A model generated the notes under the pieces. That model saw only the letters and a list, made by a program, of their open reading frames with translations, had not been told where the DNA came from and did not search any database. The position numbers were made by a program, and so were the translations under genes. A stretch of DNA of 64,000 nt. Source: Burkholderia sp. MS389. GTDB lineage: Bacteria > Pseudomonadota > Gammaproteobacteria > Burkholderiales > Burkholderiaceae. This document shows, in pieces, positions 17,595-25,785 of the stretch (position 1 is the stretch's first letter; each line of letters begins with the position of its first letter). The DNA lies in NCBI RefSeq assembly GCF_016899425.1, contig NZ_CP045995.1, positions 124,001 to 188,000 on the forward strand, in the 5' to 3' direction.

Positions 17595-19687
17595 GGCGTC
17601 TTGGTTCCCTGCGCGTGCTGCATCTGCATCAGCGCGTTGATCGAGGTCGGGTCGAGGCGCGACTTCAGCGACATCACGTCGCGCATCGCGTCGAGCTCCG
17701 GCTGGCCGTTCAGGAAGTTGTCGGGGTAGTAGCCGAAATTCACGGCGCCCTCGCTGCGCAGCCGCCGCATCTGAGCAAGCAGCGTGCTGGCGGGCACGGC
17801 CTTCTGCGCGTGCCAGTCGTACGACTGCAGTTCGAACACGGTGCGCTGCAGCCCGCGCTGCTTCGTGCGCACCGCCTTCACGAGTTCGTCCAGCCAGCCT
17901 TCCGGGTCCTTCGCCTGCTCCATGTACGGCATCGCCATCAGCGCGACGTAGTCGTAGGCGGCGAGGAAATCGTCGTAGTTCTGCGCATACCATGCTTCCG
18001 ATTCGGGCTTGAGCACCGGCATCGCGAAGATGTTGCGCGCGGTCAGCACGTCGCCGACGTTCTGGTGAGCCAGCACGATCTGCTCGAGCTGCCGGGTCAT
18101 GTCGATCAGGTGGCGCGTCTTCTGGCGCGTCCAGCGCTTCATCAGGTCGGGGTTCTCGCGAATCTTGCCGACGTCGGCCGGCAGCCCCCATTGGGAATAG
18201 GTGCGCAGCGCATGCCGGCCCGCGTCCTCGTAATCGTCGAGCGCCGCGTCGTCGCCGAACAGGATGCCGCTGAACGACGCATGCTTGCTGAGATCCTCGT
18301 AGATCTGCTGGATCATCAGTCGCGCATCGGGATCGAACGGGCTCAGCCGGAACACGCGCGTGCCGTTCTCGCGGGCCGGCGCGCCGCCGAATGCCGTGAC
18401 GGCCTCGAGGCTGCGCTGCTTGTCGGCAGGCGGCCGGAACGCGAGCACCGGCATCCATGCATACACCTGCACGTTGGCGCGCGTATTGAGTTGCCACGCG
18501 GCACGCGAGAACAGGTCGGAACGCATCGGCAGGTGCCGGTTCGGGAAATACACCGCTTCGGCCACGCCGGTGCCCTTCGGGTCCGCGTACGCCTGCAGGT
18601 ACACCGATTTCGGCTGCATCCGGTAGATGCGCTCGATCAGCTTGCCGAGATTCGCTTCCTGTCGCGCTGGATCGGGATCGTAGACCTGGTCGAGGTCGAC
18701 CTGCACGGTGCGCTCGGGCACGTCGACGTCGCCGCGGTTCGACGCCGGTTCGCGCATCGAGCGCTCGAACCCGCCGATGTCGACGTCGTACATCATCAGG
18801 ATCCGTCTCAGCCGGTCGAGCGGCACGTCCGGCGTATTCGGGCCGGCGTCGAGGCTGAACTGGATGTCCATGCCGAGCGACGTCGAGATCTGGCGCACGG
18901 GCTGGTTTTCCGCGCCGTACGGCCACACCATCGAGCGTGCGACGATGCCGGTGCGTTCGCGGATCTGCCGCACGCACGTCTGCAGGTCGTCGTGCACGCG
19001 CGCGTGGAACTCGGCGTCGGTCTCATAGCGCTTCTGGTCTTGCAGATAGAGGTGCGACGTGGTCGCCGGCAACTCGTTGCCTTGCGGATTGGCGATCGCG
19101 CCGTGATGGAGATTGTGCGTGTGGCAGCCGAGCTCGACGAATTCCGACTGCCCGAGCTTCTTCACCTCGTCCCACGACAGGAAGTAGTCGCGCGGCACCT
19201 GAACCTTGTCGCTGATGCGGATCGGCGTATCCGGCGGCGTGTCGATCCATGCGGTGACGAGGCCCATCACGGCCGGATACTTGAAGCGCTCGAGCAGCGG
19301 CAGCACTTTCGTATAGTGGCTGCGGAAGCCGTCGTCGAACGTGAGCAGCACCGAGCGCGGCGGCAGCGGCTTGCCGCCGTGCCGCGACGCCTCGATCTGC
19401 TTGACCGTGATCGTGTGGTAGTTGTTGGTCTGCAGCCACGAGAAGATCGCGGTCAGCGTGCCGGTGTCGACCGCGAACGGATCGATGATGGCCGTCGGCG
19501 ACGAAAACGACGCCATCAGGTTGTCGCGCACGTCGTGCATGCAGATCACGCGGAACGTCTTGCCGTCGGCCGGATCGGACGGCGGCAGCAGGTCGATCAT
19601 CTTGGCGCCGGTCACGCCCGGAAACAGCGAACAGGCGGCAAACGTGCCGAGGCATCCGCACATGAAGGTCCGTCTGGATTGCAGCAT
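17591..19687 (-). CDS. pgaB: PNAG N-deacetylase / glycosyl hydrolase PgaB
   Basis: 698 residues. The N-terminal CE4 deacetylase domain shows ICMHDVRDN (H51, D52), LLTFDDGFRSHY (D118, D119) and the metal His pair in ELGCHTHNLHHG. The C-terminal GHL13-type domain carries GILFGDDAALDDYED, the acidic catalytic cluster. PgaB partly deacetylates PNAG in the periplasm, which is required for export through PgaA. The N-terminus (TFMCGCLGTFAACS) may include a lipobox ending at C19, consistent with an outer-membrane lipoprotein, although Phe at -3 is not ideal. It starts 15 bp after pgaA. Confidence 0.93.
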   Translation of the reverse strand: MLQSRRTFMCGCLGTFAACSLFPGVTGAKMIDLLPPSDPADGKTFRVICMHDVRDNLMASFSSPTAIIDPFAVDTGTLTAIFSWLQTNNYHTITVKQIEASRHGGKPLPPRSVLLTFDDGFRSHYTKVLPLLERFKYPAVMGLVTAWIDTPPDTPIRISDKVQVPRDYFLSWDEVKKLGQSEFVELGCHTHNLHHGAIANPQGNELPATTSHLYLQDQKRYETDAEFHARVHDDLQTCVRQIRERTGIVARSMVWPYGAENQPVRQISTSLGMDIQFSLDAGPNTPDVPLDRLRRILMMYDVDIGGFERSMREPASNRGDVDVPERTVQVDLDQVYDPDPARQEANLGKLIERIYRMQPKSVYLQAYADPKGTGVAEAVYFPNRHLPMRSDLFSRAAWQLNTRANVQVYAWMPVLAFRPPADKQRSLEAVTAFGGAPARENGTRVFRLSPFDPDARLMIQQIYEDLSKHASFSGILFGDDAALDDYEDAGRHALRTYSQWGLPADVGKIRENPDLMKRWTRQKTRHLIDMTRQLEQIVLAHQNVGDVLTARNIFAMPVLKPESEAWYAQNYDDFLAAYDYVALMAMPYMEQAKDPEGWLDELVKAVRTKQRGLQRTVFELQSYDWHAQKAVPASTLLAQMRRLRSEGAVNFGYYPDNFLNGQPELDAMRDVMSLKSRLDPTSINALMQMQHAQGTKTP

Positions 19688-19702
19688 TGCCCGATCTCCT
19701 TG

Positions 19703-22231
19703 CTAGAACGGCAGGTTGAGCGACAGGAAGCCGGTTTCGGAGCGCTCGCGCTGGCCGTCGTATGCGTGACTGCTGACCTCGACGCCGTAGCTCAGCGTGA
19801 TGTCGTGCTTGAACGTCCACGCGTGCTCGAGGCGCGCGCTCCACAGCGGGCTGGTGCCGAAGCCGCGCTCGTTGTACACGCCGCCCGACACCGACACGCG
19901 CTGTTGCAGCCCCACGTCCCCCTTCTTGAACAGCGTCAGCTGATGCATCACGGTCGCGGCGGCCGCGTAGTCGCGACCGGGGCTGAAGTAGGGCGCGTCC
20001 CGGCGCGTGTTGCTGTCGGTACCGAGGTTCAGCGAGACGTTGACGAGCTGGTTCGCAGCCGTGTACACGCGCTGCGTGGCGGTCGCCGCGATCTCCTGGT
20101 GGAAGTTCGAATCGCTGTAGCGGCTCACGCCGTAGCTCAGCCTGACCTGGCGTCGGTCGTTCTGGCGATACACGACCTCGACGTTCGCGGAGCGGCCCCA
20201 GATGTGCGCGGCATACGCCTTCCACGGCAGCGAGTTGTCGTTGGTGTCGAGCCCGGCGCTGACCGTCCAGTAGTCGTTCAGCGCGTACGCGATCGTCCCG
20301 CGGCCGCCGGTTCGACCGTCCCCGCCCATCGAGCGCGTGACTTCGCCCAGCACCGTGAGCGGCCCATGCCGGTAGTCGCCGCCGATGCCCGTGCGCGTGC
20401 GGCTGAGGTTGCCGTCGTCGGTCTGCGCGAAACCGTAGAACGTGTGCGAAAACACGCGCCAGTTGTCGCCGAACGGTTGCGAATACACATAGCTGTCCGA
20501 CGTGAAGCTGTTGTTGGCCAGTGCGCTGTTGCCGTGCTCGAAGCTCAGGTCGGTCGTGAACACCGGGCTGCGGTACGCTTTGTAGTCGCGCTTGAAGCCG
20601 CGCACGGCGCCGCTGTCCGGGAACGTGTTGCCGAGCGTCTGGTCGACGGTCTTCGCGGTCGCGTAGTCGTCCGCCACGAGCGACGCGCGGCCGAGGCCCG
20701 CGAGCATCTCGACGCTGTCCGGGTGATCGGTCAGCGACGCGCGATACATCGAGATCGCCTGGCGCGGATGCGACTGGCCCGATACGGCGTCGGCGTGCGC
20801 GGCGCGGATCTCCGCGTTGAACGGCACCTGCTTCTCGAGTTCTTCGAGCGCGGCGATCCCCTGGTCGACGTGTCCGGTGAAGATCAGGTACTGCGCGCGC
20901 AGCCGGTAGTAGCGCAGATAGTCGCTTTCTCCGGGACCGACGTTGGTCACCTGCTTGACCGGCGGCAGCGACTTCTCCATGTCGTCGAGCACCTGCTTCG
21001 CTTCGGGCGCACGCGCCTGGTCGACGTACGACCAGAACAGCCCTTCGCGCAGCTCGATCGGCTGCGTGCGTGCGCCGTACTGGAAGCCGCGGGTCGCGCG
21101 ATCCGTCGGCGACGCGGTCGCCTGCTGCAGCGCACGCGCGTAGACGGCGTTCGCCTTGGCCGGCTCGCTCAGGTACAGGTAGGCGTCGCCGACGGCCGCC
21201 AGCGCGTCGATAGAGATCTCCGCATTCGACGGAATCGTCTCGAACGTCGCGACGGCCGGCTTCATGTCGCCGCGTGCCGCAAGGGCGACGACCCGATCGC
21301 CCGCGAGCGCCGTGCGGACCGGCGTGTACTCGGGTGTGGCCGGCATCCGCTTGTCGAGGTCGTCGGCCGCGCGCAGCGCGTTGTCGAGCCCGTCGAAGCG
21401 GTCCGAACTCGTCATCGAACGTGACTTGTCGCGTCCGCCGCGCACCTGCTGGCGAATCGACAGTTCTTCGAGTTGCGCGATGTCGACGGCGGAGAACGCA
21501 TCGGGGCGGGCCTTCGCTTCGTCGAGCGCCTTGACCGCGCCGCCGCTCGCCGCGAGGCCGAACACGTCGTTGCGGACCGTCGCGACGTCGGCGGTGCGCA
21601 GATTCGGCGCCTGCGCATTCGGCGCCTGGACGTCGGGCCCTTGCGATCGCTGGATTGGCTCGCCGGGAAGTTGCGCGCCGGGTGACTGTGAATTCGGTTG
21701 CGGGGACGACGGCGGCTCGGCGCCGGATGGCTGGGTCATGGGCGTGGGCGAATTCGGCATCGGCGTGCCGGACGCCTGCGCGGTGAGCGTCGGCGTAGTC
21801 GGTGGCGTGGGCGGTGTGGGCGGTGCGGCGGTCGCGGTTTGGGCGGGCGGCTGCGGTGCATCCGACGTCTGCGCGCGTGGCGCCGACGTATCCGGCGGCG
21901 CGGTGTCGACGAATGCCTGCGCAAGCAGCATCGGCGCATTCGACGATGGCCCGCTCGGCTGCGGCGCGTCGGGGTCCACCACGACCGTGGTCGGCATCGC
22001 CGGGTTCGATCCCTGCGCGATCTGCATCGACGTATCCGACGCCTGCGCGATCGGCGTCGGCGCTTGAGGGGGCTGTGTACCGGAACCCTGGGCGACCTGC
22101 GGCTGCGCGTCGCCTTCGCCGGCAAGGCACGGGCCGGACGCGACGAGCAGGCACAGCAGCGGCGCATGCAGGAGGATCCGCCGGGTCGGCGGAACGACGG
22201 TGGTGCATTGTTGTTGACGATTGTTAGCCAC
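19703..22231 (-). CDS. pgaA: PNAG outer-membrane porin PgaA
   Basis: 842 residues: a signal peptide, a long Gln/Ala/Pro/Thr-rich low-complexity segment (about residues 45-190), a tetratricopeptide-like helical region (about 200-560) and a C-terminal beta-barrel of alternating strands ending in Phe (SLNLPF), the outer-membrane assembly signal. PgaA exports PNAG through the outer membrane. The low-complexity stretch before the TPR domain is longer than I would expect from E. coli PgaA and contains imperfect repeats of the type AQASDT / AQTSDA / SGTPMPN. It lies first in pgaABCD; 104 bp separate it from the upstream unknown gene. Confidence 0.9.
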   Translation of the reverse strand: MANNRQQQCTTVVPPTRRILLHAPLLCLLVASGPCLAGEGDAQPQVAQGSGTQPPQAPTPIAQASDTSMQIAQGSNPAMPTTVVVDPDAPQPSGPSSNAPMLLAQAFVDTAPPDTSAPRAQTSDAPQPPAQTATAAPPTPPTPPTTPTLTAQASGTPMPNSPTPMTQPSGAEPPSSPQPNSQSPGAQLPGEPIQRSQGPDVQAPNAQAPNLRTADVATVRNDVFGLAASGGAVKALDEAKARPDAFSAVDIAQLEELSIRQQVRGGRDKSRSMTSSDRFDGLDNALRAADDLDKRMPATPEYTPVRTALAGDRVVALAARGDMKPAVATFETIPSNAEISIDALAAVGDAYLYLSEPAKANAVYARALQQATASPTDRATRGFQYGARTQPIELREGLFWSYVDQARAPEAKQVLDDMEKSLPPVKQVTNVGPGESDYLRYYRLRAQYLIFTGHVDQGIAALEELEKQVPFNAEIRAAHADAVSGQSHPRQAISMYRASLTDHPDSVEMLAGLGRASLVADDYATAKTVDQTLGNTFPDSGAVRGFKRDYKAYRSPVFTTDLSFEHGNSALANNSFTSDSYVYSQPFGDNWRVFSHTFYGFAQTDDGNLSRTRTGIGGDYRHGPLTVLGEVTRSMGGDGRTGGRGTIAYALNDYWTVSAGLDTNDNSLPWKAYAAHIWGRSANVEVVYRQNDRRQVRLSYGVSRYSDSNFHQEIAATATQRVYTAANQLVNVSLNLGTDSNTRRDAPYFSPGRDYAAAATVMHQLTLFKKGDVGLQQRVSVSGGVYNERGFGTSPLWSARLEHAWTFKHDITLSYGVEVSSHAYDGQRERSETGFLSLNLPF

Positions 22232-22335
22232 GGTGTCTCCTCACTTTGAAACGATCACATCGGTTGCACGCCCGACGGCGCGCGTCGCCGGCCGTCATGC
22301 CGCCGGGCGGCAAGGCCCGGCGACATCCGGCCCGC

Positions 22336-23094
22336 TCACAAGCGGTTGCGGATCGCTTGTCCAAGCAGCGCGCGCGATTCGCTGTTCTTCGGATCGATGG
22401 CGAGTGCACGGCTCGCGTTTTGCTCCACACAGCTCCATTCGTCGATCTGTGCGCACCAGCGCGCCTTGGCCAGCGCGCGGGCGCCTTCCAGCTCTTCGTG
22501 TGTGACGCTGGTCGCTTCCATGTGCGACGTGCCGGCGAGATACGATTGCGGTTGCTGTTTCGGCACGGGGTCGGGGTGTTTTCTCGTGCGCGCCAGCGCC
22601 TGTGAACGGGATGTCCGGTGCGCGTCGCCGGCGCGCGCCGTGCGCCTGGCGGCCGACGCGGCGTGCGGCTCGGCCGCGAGCTTCGTCGCCGGCACATGCG
22701 CGGGGCGCATGGGTTTCACGTCGGAACGGGCCGTCGTTTGCGGCGGTACGGGCGGTTCGGCTGCGGCCGACATGGCCGGCGTCGCCGAGGCAGACGGCGG
22801 AATCGGCCCGGCCTGCGCGACCGTCGCCGTCGAGCCCGCGGGCGCCGCGGTGCCGGACGCGCCGCCCGTTGCCGCCACGATGAACTCGCGGTACTTGCCG
22901 GCGGCGTTTTCGATCACGCCGGCGATATCGTGCGTCACGCTCGCATGGCCGATCCTTGCGTCTCGCTCGACATACGCGAAGGCACCGAAGATCGCGGCAA
23001 ATGCGGCGACGCTGAGCGCCGCATTCTTTCCCGGACCCCACGAGGGTTTCGGCTCACGGGCGGGCGAGTCGTCCGGTCGTTCTGCACGAGGCAT
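22336..23094 (-). CDS. Membrane-anchored protein of unknown function upstream of pgaA
   Basis: 252 residues. One membrane helix (about 25-42, NAALSVAAFAAIFGAFAYV) is followed by a Pro/Ala-rich linker (about 85-185) and a small helical C-terminal domain with TPR-like wording: GARALAKARWCAQIDEWSCV, then NASRALAIDPKNSESRALLG. Two Cys (C217 and C225 approximately) flank that region. Topology and the TPR-like end suggest an inner-membrane protein contacting the PNAG export machinery in the periplasm. It is on the same strand just upstream of pgaA; no named family recognised. Confidence 0.6.
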   Translation of the reverse strand: MPRAERPDDSPAREPKPSWGPGKNAALSVAAFAAIFGAFAYVERDARIGHASVTHDIAGVIENAAGKYREFIVAATGGASGTAAPAGSTATVAQAGPIPPSASATPAMSAAAEPPVPPQTTARSDVKPMRPAHVPATKLAAEPHAASAARRTARAGDAHRTSRSQALARTRKHPDPVPKQQPQSYLAGTSHMEATSVTHEELEGARALAKARWCAQIDEWSCVEQNASRALAIDPKNSESRALLGQAIRNRL

Positions 23095-23146
23095 TCAAGG
23101 CTCCTTGATTCGATACGTTCGACGAATGACGCGATCGGCGCGACGC

Positions 23147-23572
23147 TCACCATCGCAACTGCGTCGTGAGCGTGCCCGTCTCGACGATCGCGAACTGGGT
23201 TGCTCCCTGATAGGTTCCTTCGACCCGGTAGCTCGCATCCGGCACGCTGAACAGGCAGCGCGATCCCGATGCATTGAATTCGACGAGCACGCGCCCATGC
23301 CGGCGCAGGCGCACTTGCACGTTGGAGAGCGGCTGTCCGGTGCTCTCCGACAGGAAAGACACGCCCAGGTTGTACGGGCGTCCGTCAGGCGGAAGCGGCG
23401 CGGTACCGTCGATCCGCGCGTCACCGCAGATATACGAAATCACGTACCGGTTCGCCCCCGGCCCGGACGCCGGCGACGAAGCCGCCGGTGTTTGGGCCAT
23501 GACGTTCATGCAGAGCGTGGAAAGCACGGCGCTCAGGAAAGGGCGAGCATGTTGTCGAAGCGAGGGTGACAT
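23147..23572 (-). CDS. Small exported protein of unknown function at the head of the PNAG locus
   Basis: 141 residues from the ATG at 23572, chosen because GGGAGA lies 6 bases upstream; an in-frame start at 23605 lacks this. A signal peptide (about 1-28, cleavage near NVMAQT) precedes a mature part with a beta-sandwich look (YNLGVSFLSESTGQPLSNV, VQVRLRRHGRVLVEF, SYRVEGTYQG), similar in feel to transthyretin-like carbohydrate-binding domains. Two Cys (ISYICGDARID and GSRCLFSV) could form a disulfide. It is the first gene after the long AT-rich region and likely the first cistron of the pga transcript. Confidence 0.6.
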   Translation of the reverse strand: MSPSLRQHARPFLSAVLSTLCMNVMAQTPAASSPASGPGANRYVISYICGDARIDGTAPLPPDGRPYNLGVSFLSESTGQPLSNVQVRLRRHGRVLVEFNASGSRCLFSVPDASYRVEGTYQGATQFAIVETGTLTTQLRW

Positions 23573-23649
23573 TGCAATCTCCCGTCCAGACGCGATGACG
23601 CGCATCGACGCCGAGTCGAATTTGCCAACGTTCTTTTTGCGACACGCTA

Positions 23650-23678
23650 TTGATACACGATGGTTTTTGAACCAACAA
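23650..23678 (-). promoter_or_regulatory. Candidate promoter for the PNAG locus
   Basis: On the minus strand TTGTTG (23673-23678) and TATCAA (23650-23655) are 17 bp apart. The spacer and -35 box hold a small inverted repeat, TGGTT/AACCA (23661-23674). The start codon of the first gene lies about 70 bases downstream. The boxes match consensus only partly, so this is a weak call. Confidence 0.3.
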
Positions 23679-24206
23679 CTGCGTGTGGCCCGAATGGGAC
23701 GAAGGGAAAGATCCTATCTAAACAGGATAAGGACGGATTGGTGAGGATTTCTTAATTCTGAATAAAGTCGAGAATTCCGAACATGGAAATTGCTCGTCGG
23801 TAGCGATGATCGAGCACGCTTTGAATCACGTCGGAGGTATCGACTTTCGTGCCGAAAAATAACGACTGATAAAAGAAACTATTGCACCTGTATTCAAGGC
23901 GAATCGATGAAGGTCCGAGTACAGGTCGCGGATTGTGAAATGAGGGTGCGACGTTTTTGATCATCCCGGCAGTTACAGGTAAATGGAAACTTGTGTAACA
24001 AGGTATTTCTGTCTGGAAAATCTCGCTGAATATTCTTACTTAATACCGAAAACAGTAAAAAATACGATGTGAATTCGCAAACGTTTGCGCTTTTCCGCAG
24101 ATCGATTACAGGTCTGCAAGGGATTTTATGGCGTCGGACGGGATTATCGATTGCTATTGAAACCACGCGCATTCGCGCCGTGGATGCTCACGGCGCGAAT
24201 GCGCGA
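23679..24206. other. AT-rich intergenic region, no credible gene
   Basis: About 530 bp of clearly lower GC content than the flanks, between the PNAG locus and a LysR gene. Short open frames exist on the minus strand (23752-23964 and 23894-24172), but they show no ribosome-binding site, family resemblance or GC-rich third positions like their neighbours. An inverted repeat ATCCT...AGGAT lies near 23715-23735. I take it as a regulatory region, perhaps with a long leader, or as a relic of acquired DNA. Confidence 0.5.
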
Positions 24207-25202
24207 TCAGCGGCTGCCGCCCGCGCTTCGCCGCGCGCTGCGCATCGCCGGCGCGGCCGCCTCTTCGGTGCCGATCGCGCCGTCGAGCGCCGTGCGCGGC
24301 CGGTTCATGATGTAGGCCCACAGCTGTTCGGCCGCGAGCCCGCGCTTGCGCGCCGATCGATACAGGCGGATTTCGAGTTCGGTGATCCAGTCGCCGGCGC
24401 CCGCGCACACGAGCGTGCCGTCCACGAGCTCCTTCGCGACACAGCTTTCCGGGAGCCAGCCGATGCCGTGCCCGGCCACGACCATGCCTTTCAGCGCCTC
24501 GGACATGTGCGTCTCGAAACACCGGTGCAGCACGTACGGCTCGGTCGCGTTCAGCAGCAGCATCTCGACGATGTTGCCGAGAAACGCGCCCGACGAATAC
24601 GCGAGCAGCGGCAGCGGCGCGTCGGGCGTGCCGGGCAGCTGGAACACCGGCTTGCCGCGCGCATCGGGCGACGACACCGGCAGGATCCGCTCGACGCCGA
24701 GGCTGACGAACGGGAAGTGGTTCGGATCGAGCACGATCGGCAACTGCGGGTGGTGATAGCCGAGCAGCAGGTCGCATTCGCCTTCGACCAGTTGCTGCAC
24801 GCCCTCCGGCACGTTCACCGCATTGACGCGGGCCGTGACGTGGCCGACCTCGCTATTGAGCTGCTTGAGCCATTCGGGAAACAGCGTGAACACGAGCGTG
24901 TGCGCGACGGCGAAGCGCACGACCTGGTCGCTCGCCGCGAACTGGTCGTAGCCGTTCACGAGATTGCGCGCCGCATACATGCTGCGCAGGATGTCCGCGG
25001 CGAGCCCACGGAACATCTGGCCGGCCGGCGTCAGCGCGACCGGGTTGATGCTCCGGTCGACCAGCTTCGCGTCCATCCAGGTTTCAAGCGCGGCGATTCG
25101 TCTGCTGAATGCCGACTGCGTCAGGTGCCGGTGACGCGCGGCCCGGGAAAAGCTCTTGGTATCCGCCAGGCTCAGGAAATCTTCCAGCCACTTTGCTTCC
25201 AT
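24207..25202 (-). CDS. LysR-family regulator resembling HypT (YjiE)
   Basis: 331 residues. The N-terminal helix-turn-helix reads KWLEDFLSLADTKSFSRAA and HLTQSAFSRRIAALETWMD. The opening EAKWLEDFLSLA and the sensor-domain phrases PLPLLAYSSGAFLGNIVEML and GHGIGWLPESCVAKELVDG resemble HypT, the hypochlorite-responsive regulator of E. coli; whether the oxidant-sensing Met residues are conserved was not checked. The C-terminal 25 residues are Ala/Arg-rich and probably disordered. It is divergent from the ATP-grasp/alpha-E genes, 583 bp away, and not obviously linked to them. Confidence 0.85.
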   Translation of the reverse strand: MEAKWLEDFLSLADTKSFSRAARHRHLTQSAFSRRIAALETWMDAKLVDRSINPVALTPAGQMFRGLAADILRSMYAARNLVNGYDQFAASDQVVRFAVAHTLVFTLFPEWLKQLNSEVGHVTARVNAVNVPEGVQQLVEGECDLLLGYHHPQLPIVLDPNHFPFVSLGVERILPVSSPDARGKPVFQLPGTPDAPLPLLAYSSGAFLGNIVEMLLLNATEPYVLHRCFETHMSEALKGMVVAGHGIGWLPESCVAKELVDGTLVCAGAGDWITELEIRLYRSARKRGLAAEQLWAYIMNRPRTALDGAIGTEEAAAPAMRSARRSAGGSR

Positions 25203-25785
25203 TTCGATCTTCGCTTTTTATAGTCGGGCGCCTGAAAGGCGGCGCCGTCTGCTGCACCAACGTTCTAGCGTACCGCGCATCGCGCCGGTCGGGCCGATGT
25301 TTTTTTTCGATCGGTGTCAGTCGAAATATGCATGGGCGTTGTCGGCGGGATTACGGCTGCATAGCGTTGAGGGGCCGGACCGGTTAACCGGACAGTTCAC
25401 CGCGTTGGACTGTCCCGGCCGCCCGGACGGCACTTCCCCAGGGCCGGCAGCGCCGTGTGCGTGCCGGCCCGCCCCGTTCACGGTCGTTCCGGGGGCCCGG
25501 CTCGCCGTTTTTGGTGCAGTGCAGATTGCACATTCGTGACACGCGGGGGAACTATGTTCGTCGGACGCGGCGCAGCATCGGCCGTGTGCGCTCGCGGCGC
25601 ACCGCCAGCGCCCGTCGCGCCCGACGTTGCACCGTTATGGTGCGCAATGCCGCGCAGGCGTGCCTGCACGGCGCAAAACAGGGGGATATCGAAGGGATCG
25701 AGCAAGGCACGTTCCTTGCAAAGCAATCAGTACGCCGGTCCGGCATGCGCAATGCCGGGGAAAACGATCGATGGAGAGAAGATCG
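25203..25785. other. Intergenic region between HypT-like gene and ATP-grasp operon
   Basis: 583 bp without a credible gene. It holds a run of eight T (25300-25307) and an inverted repeat GTGCA-GAT-TGCAC (25519-25531). GGAGAG at 25773-25778 is the ribosome-binding site of the next gene. An open frame enters the ATP-grasp gene from 25627 but lacks a start with ribosome-binding site and family similarity. No promoter could be fixed. Confidence 0.4.

Noticed and set aside
17615..21424. A 1269-codon open frame on the plus strand
   Set aside because: It is antisense to pgaB and pgaA and has no recognisable motif or ribosome-binding site.
23752..24172. Two small minus-strand frames in the AT-rich region
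   Set aside because: No ribosome-binding site, no family resemblance and no third-position bias; openness is expected by chance in AT-richer DNA of this length.
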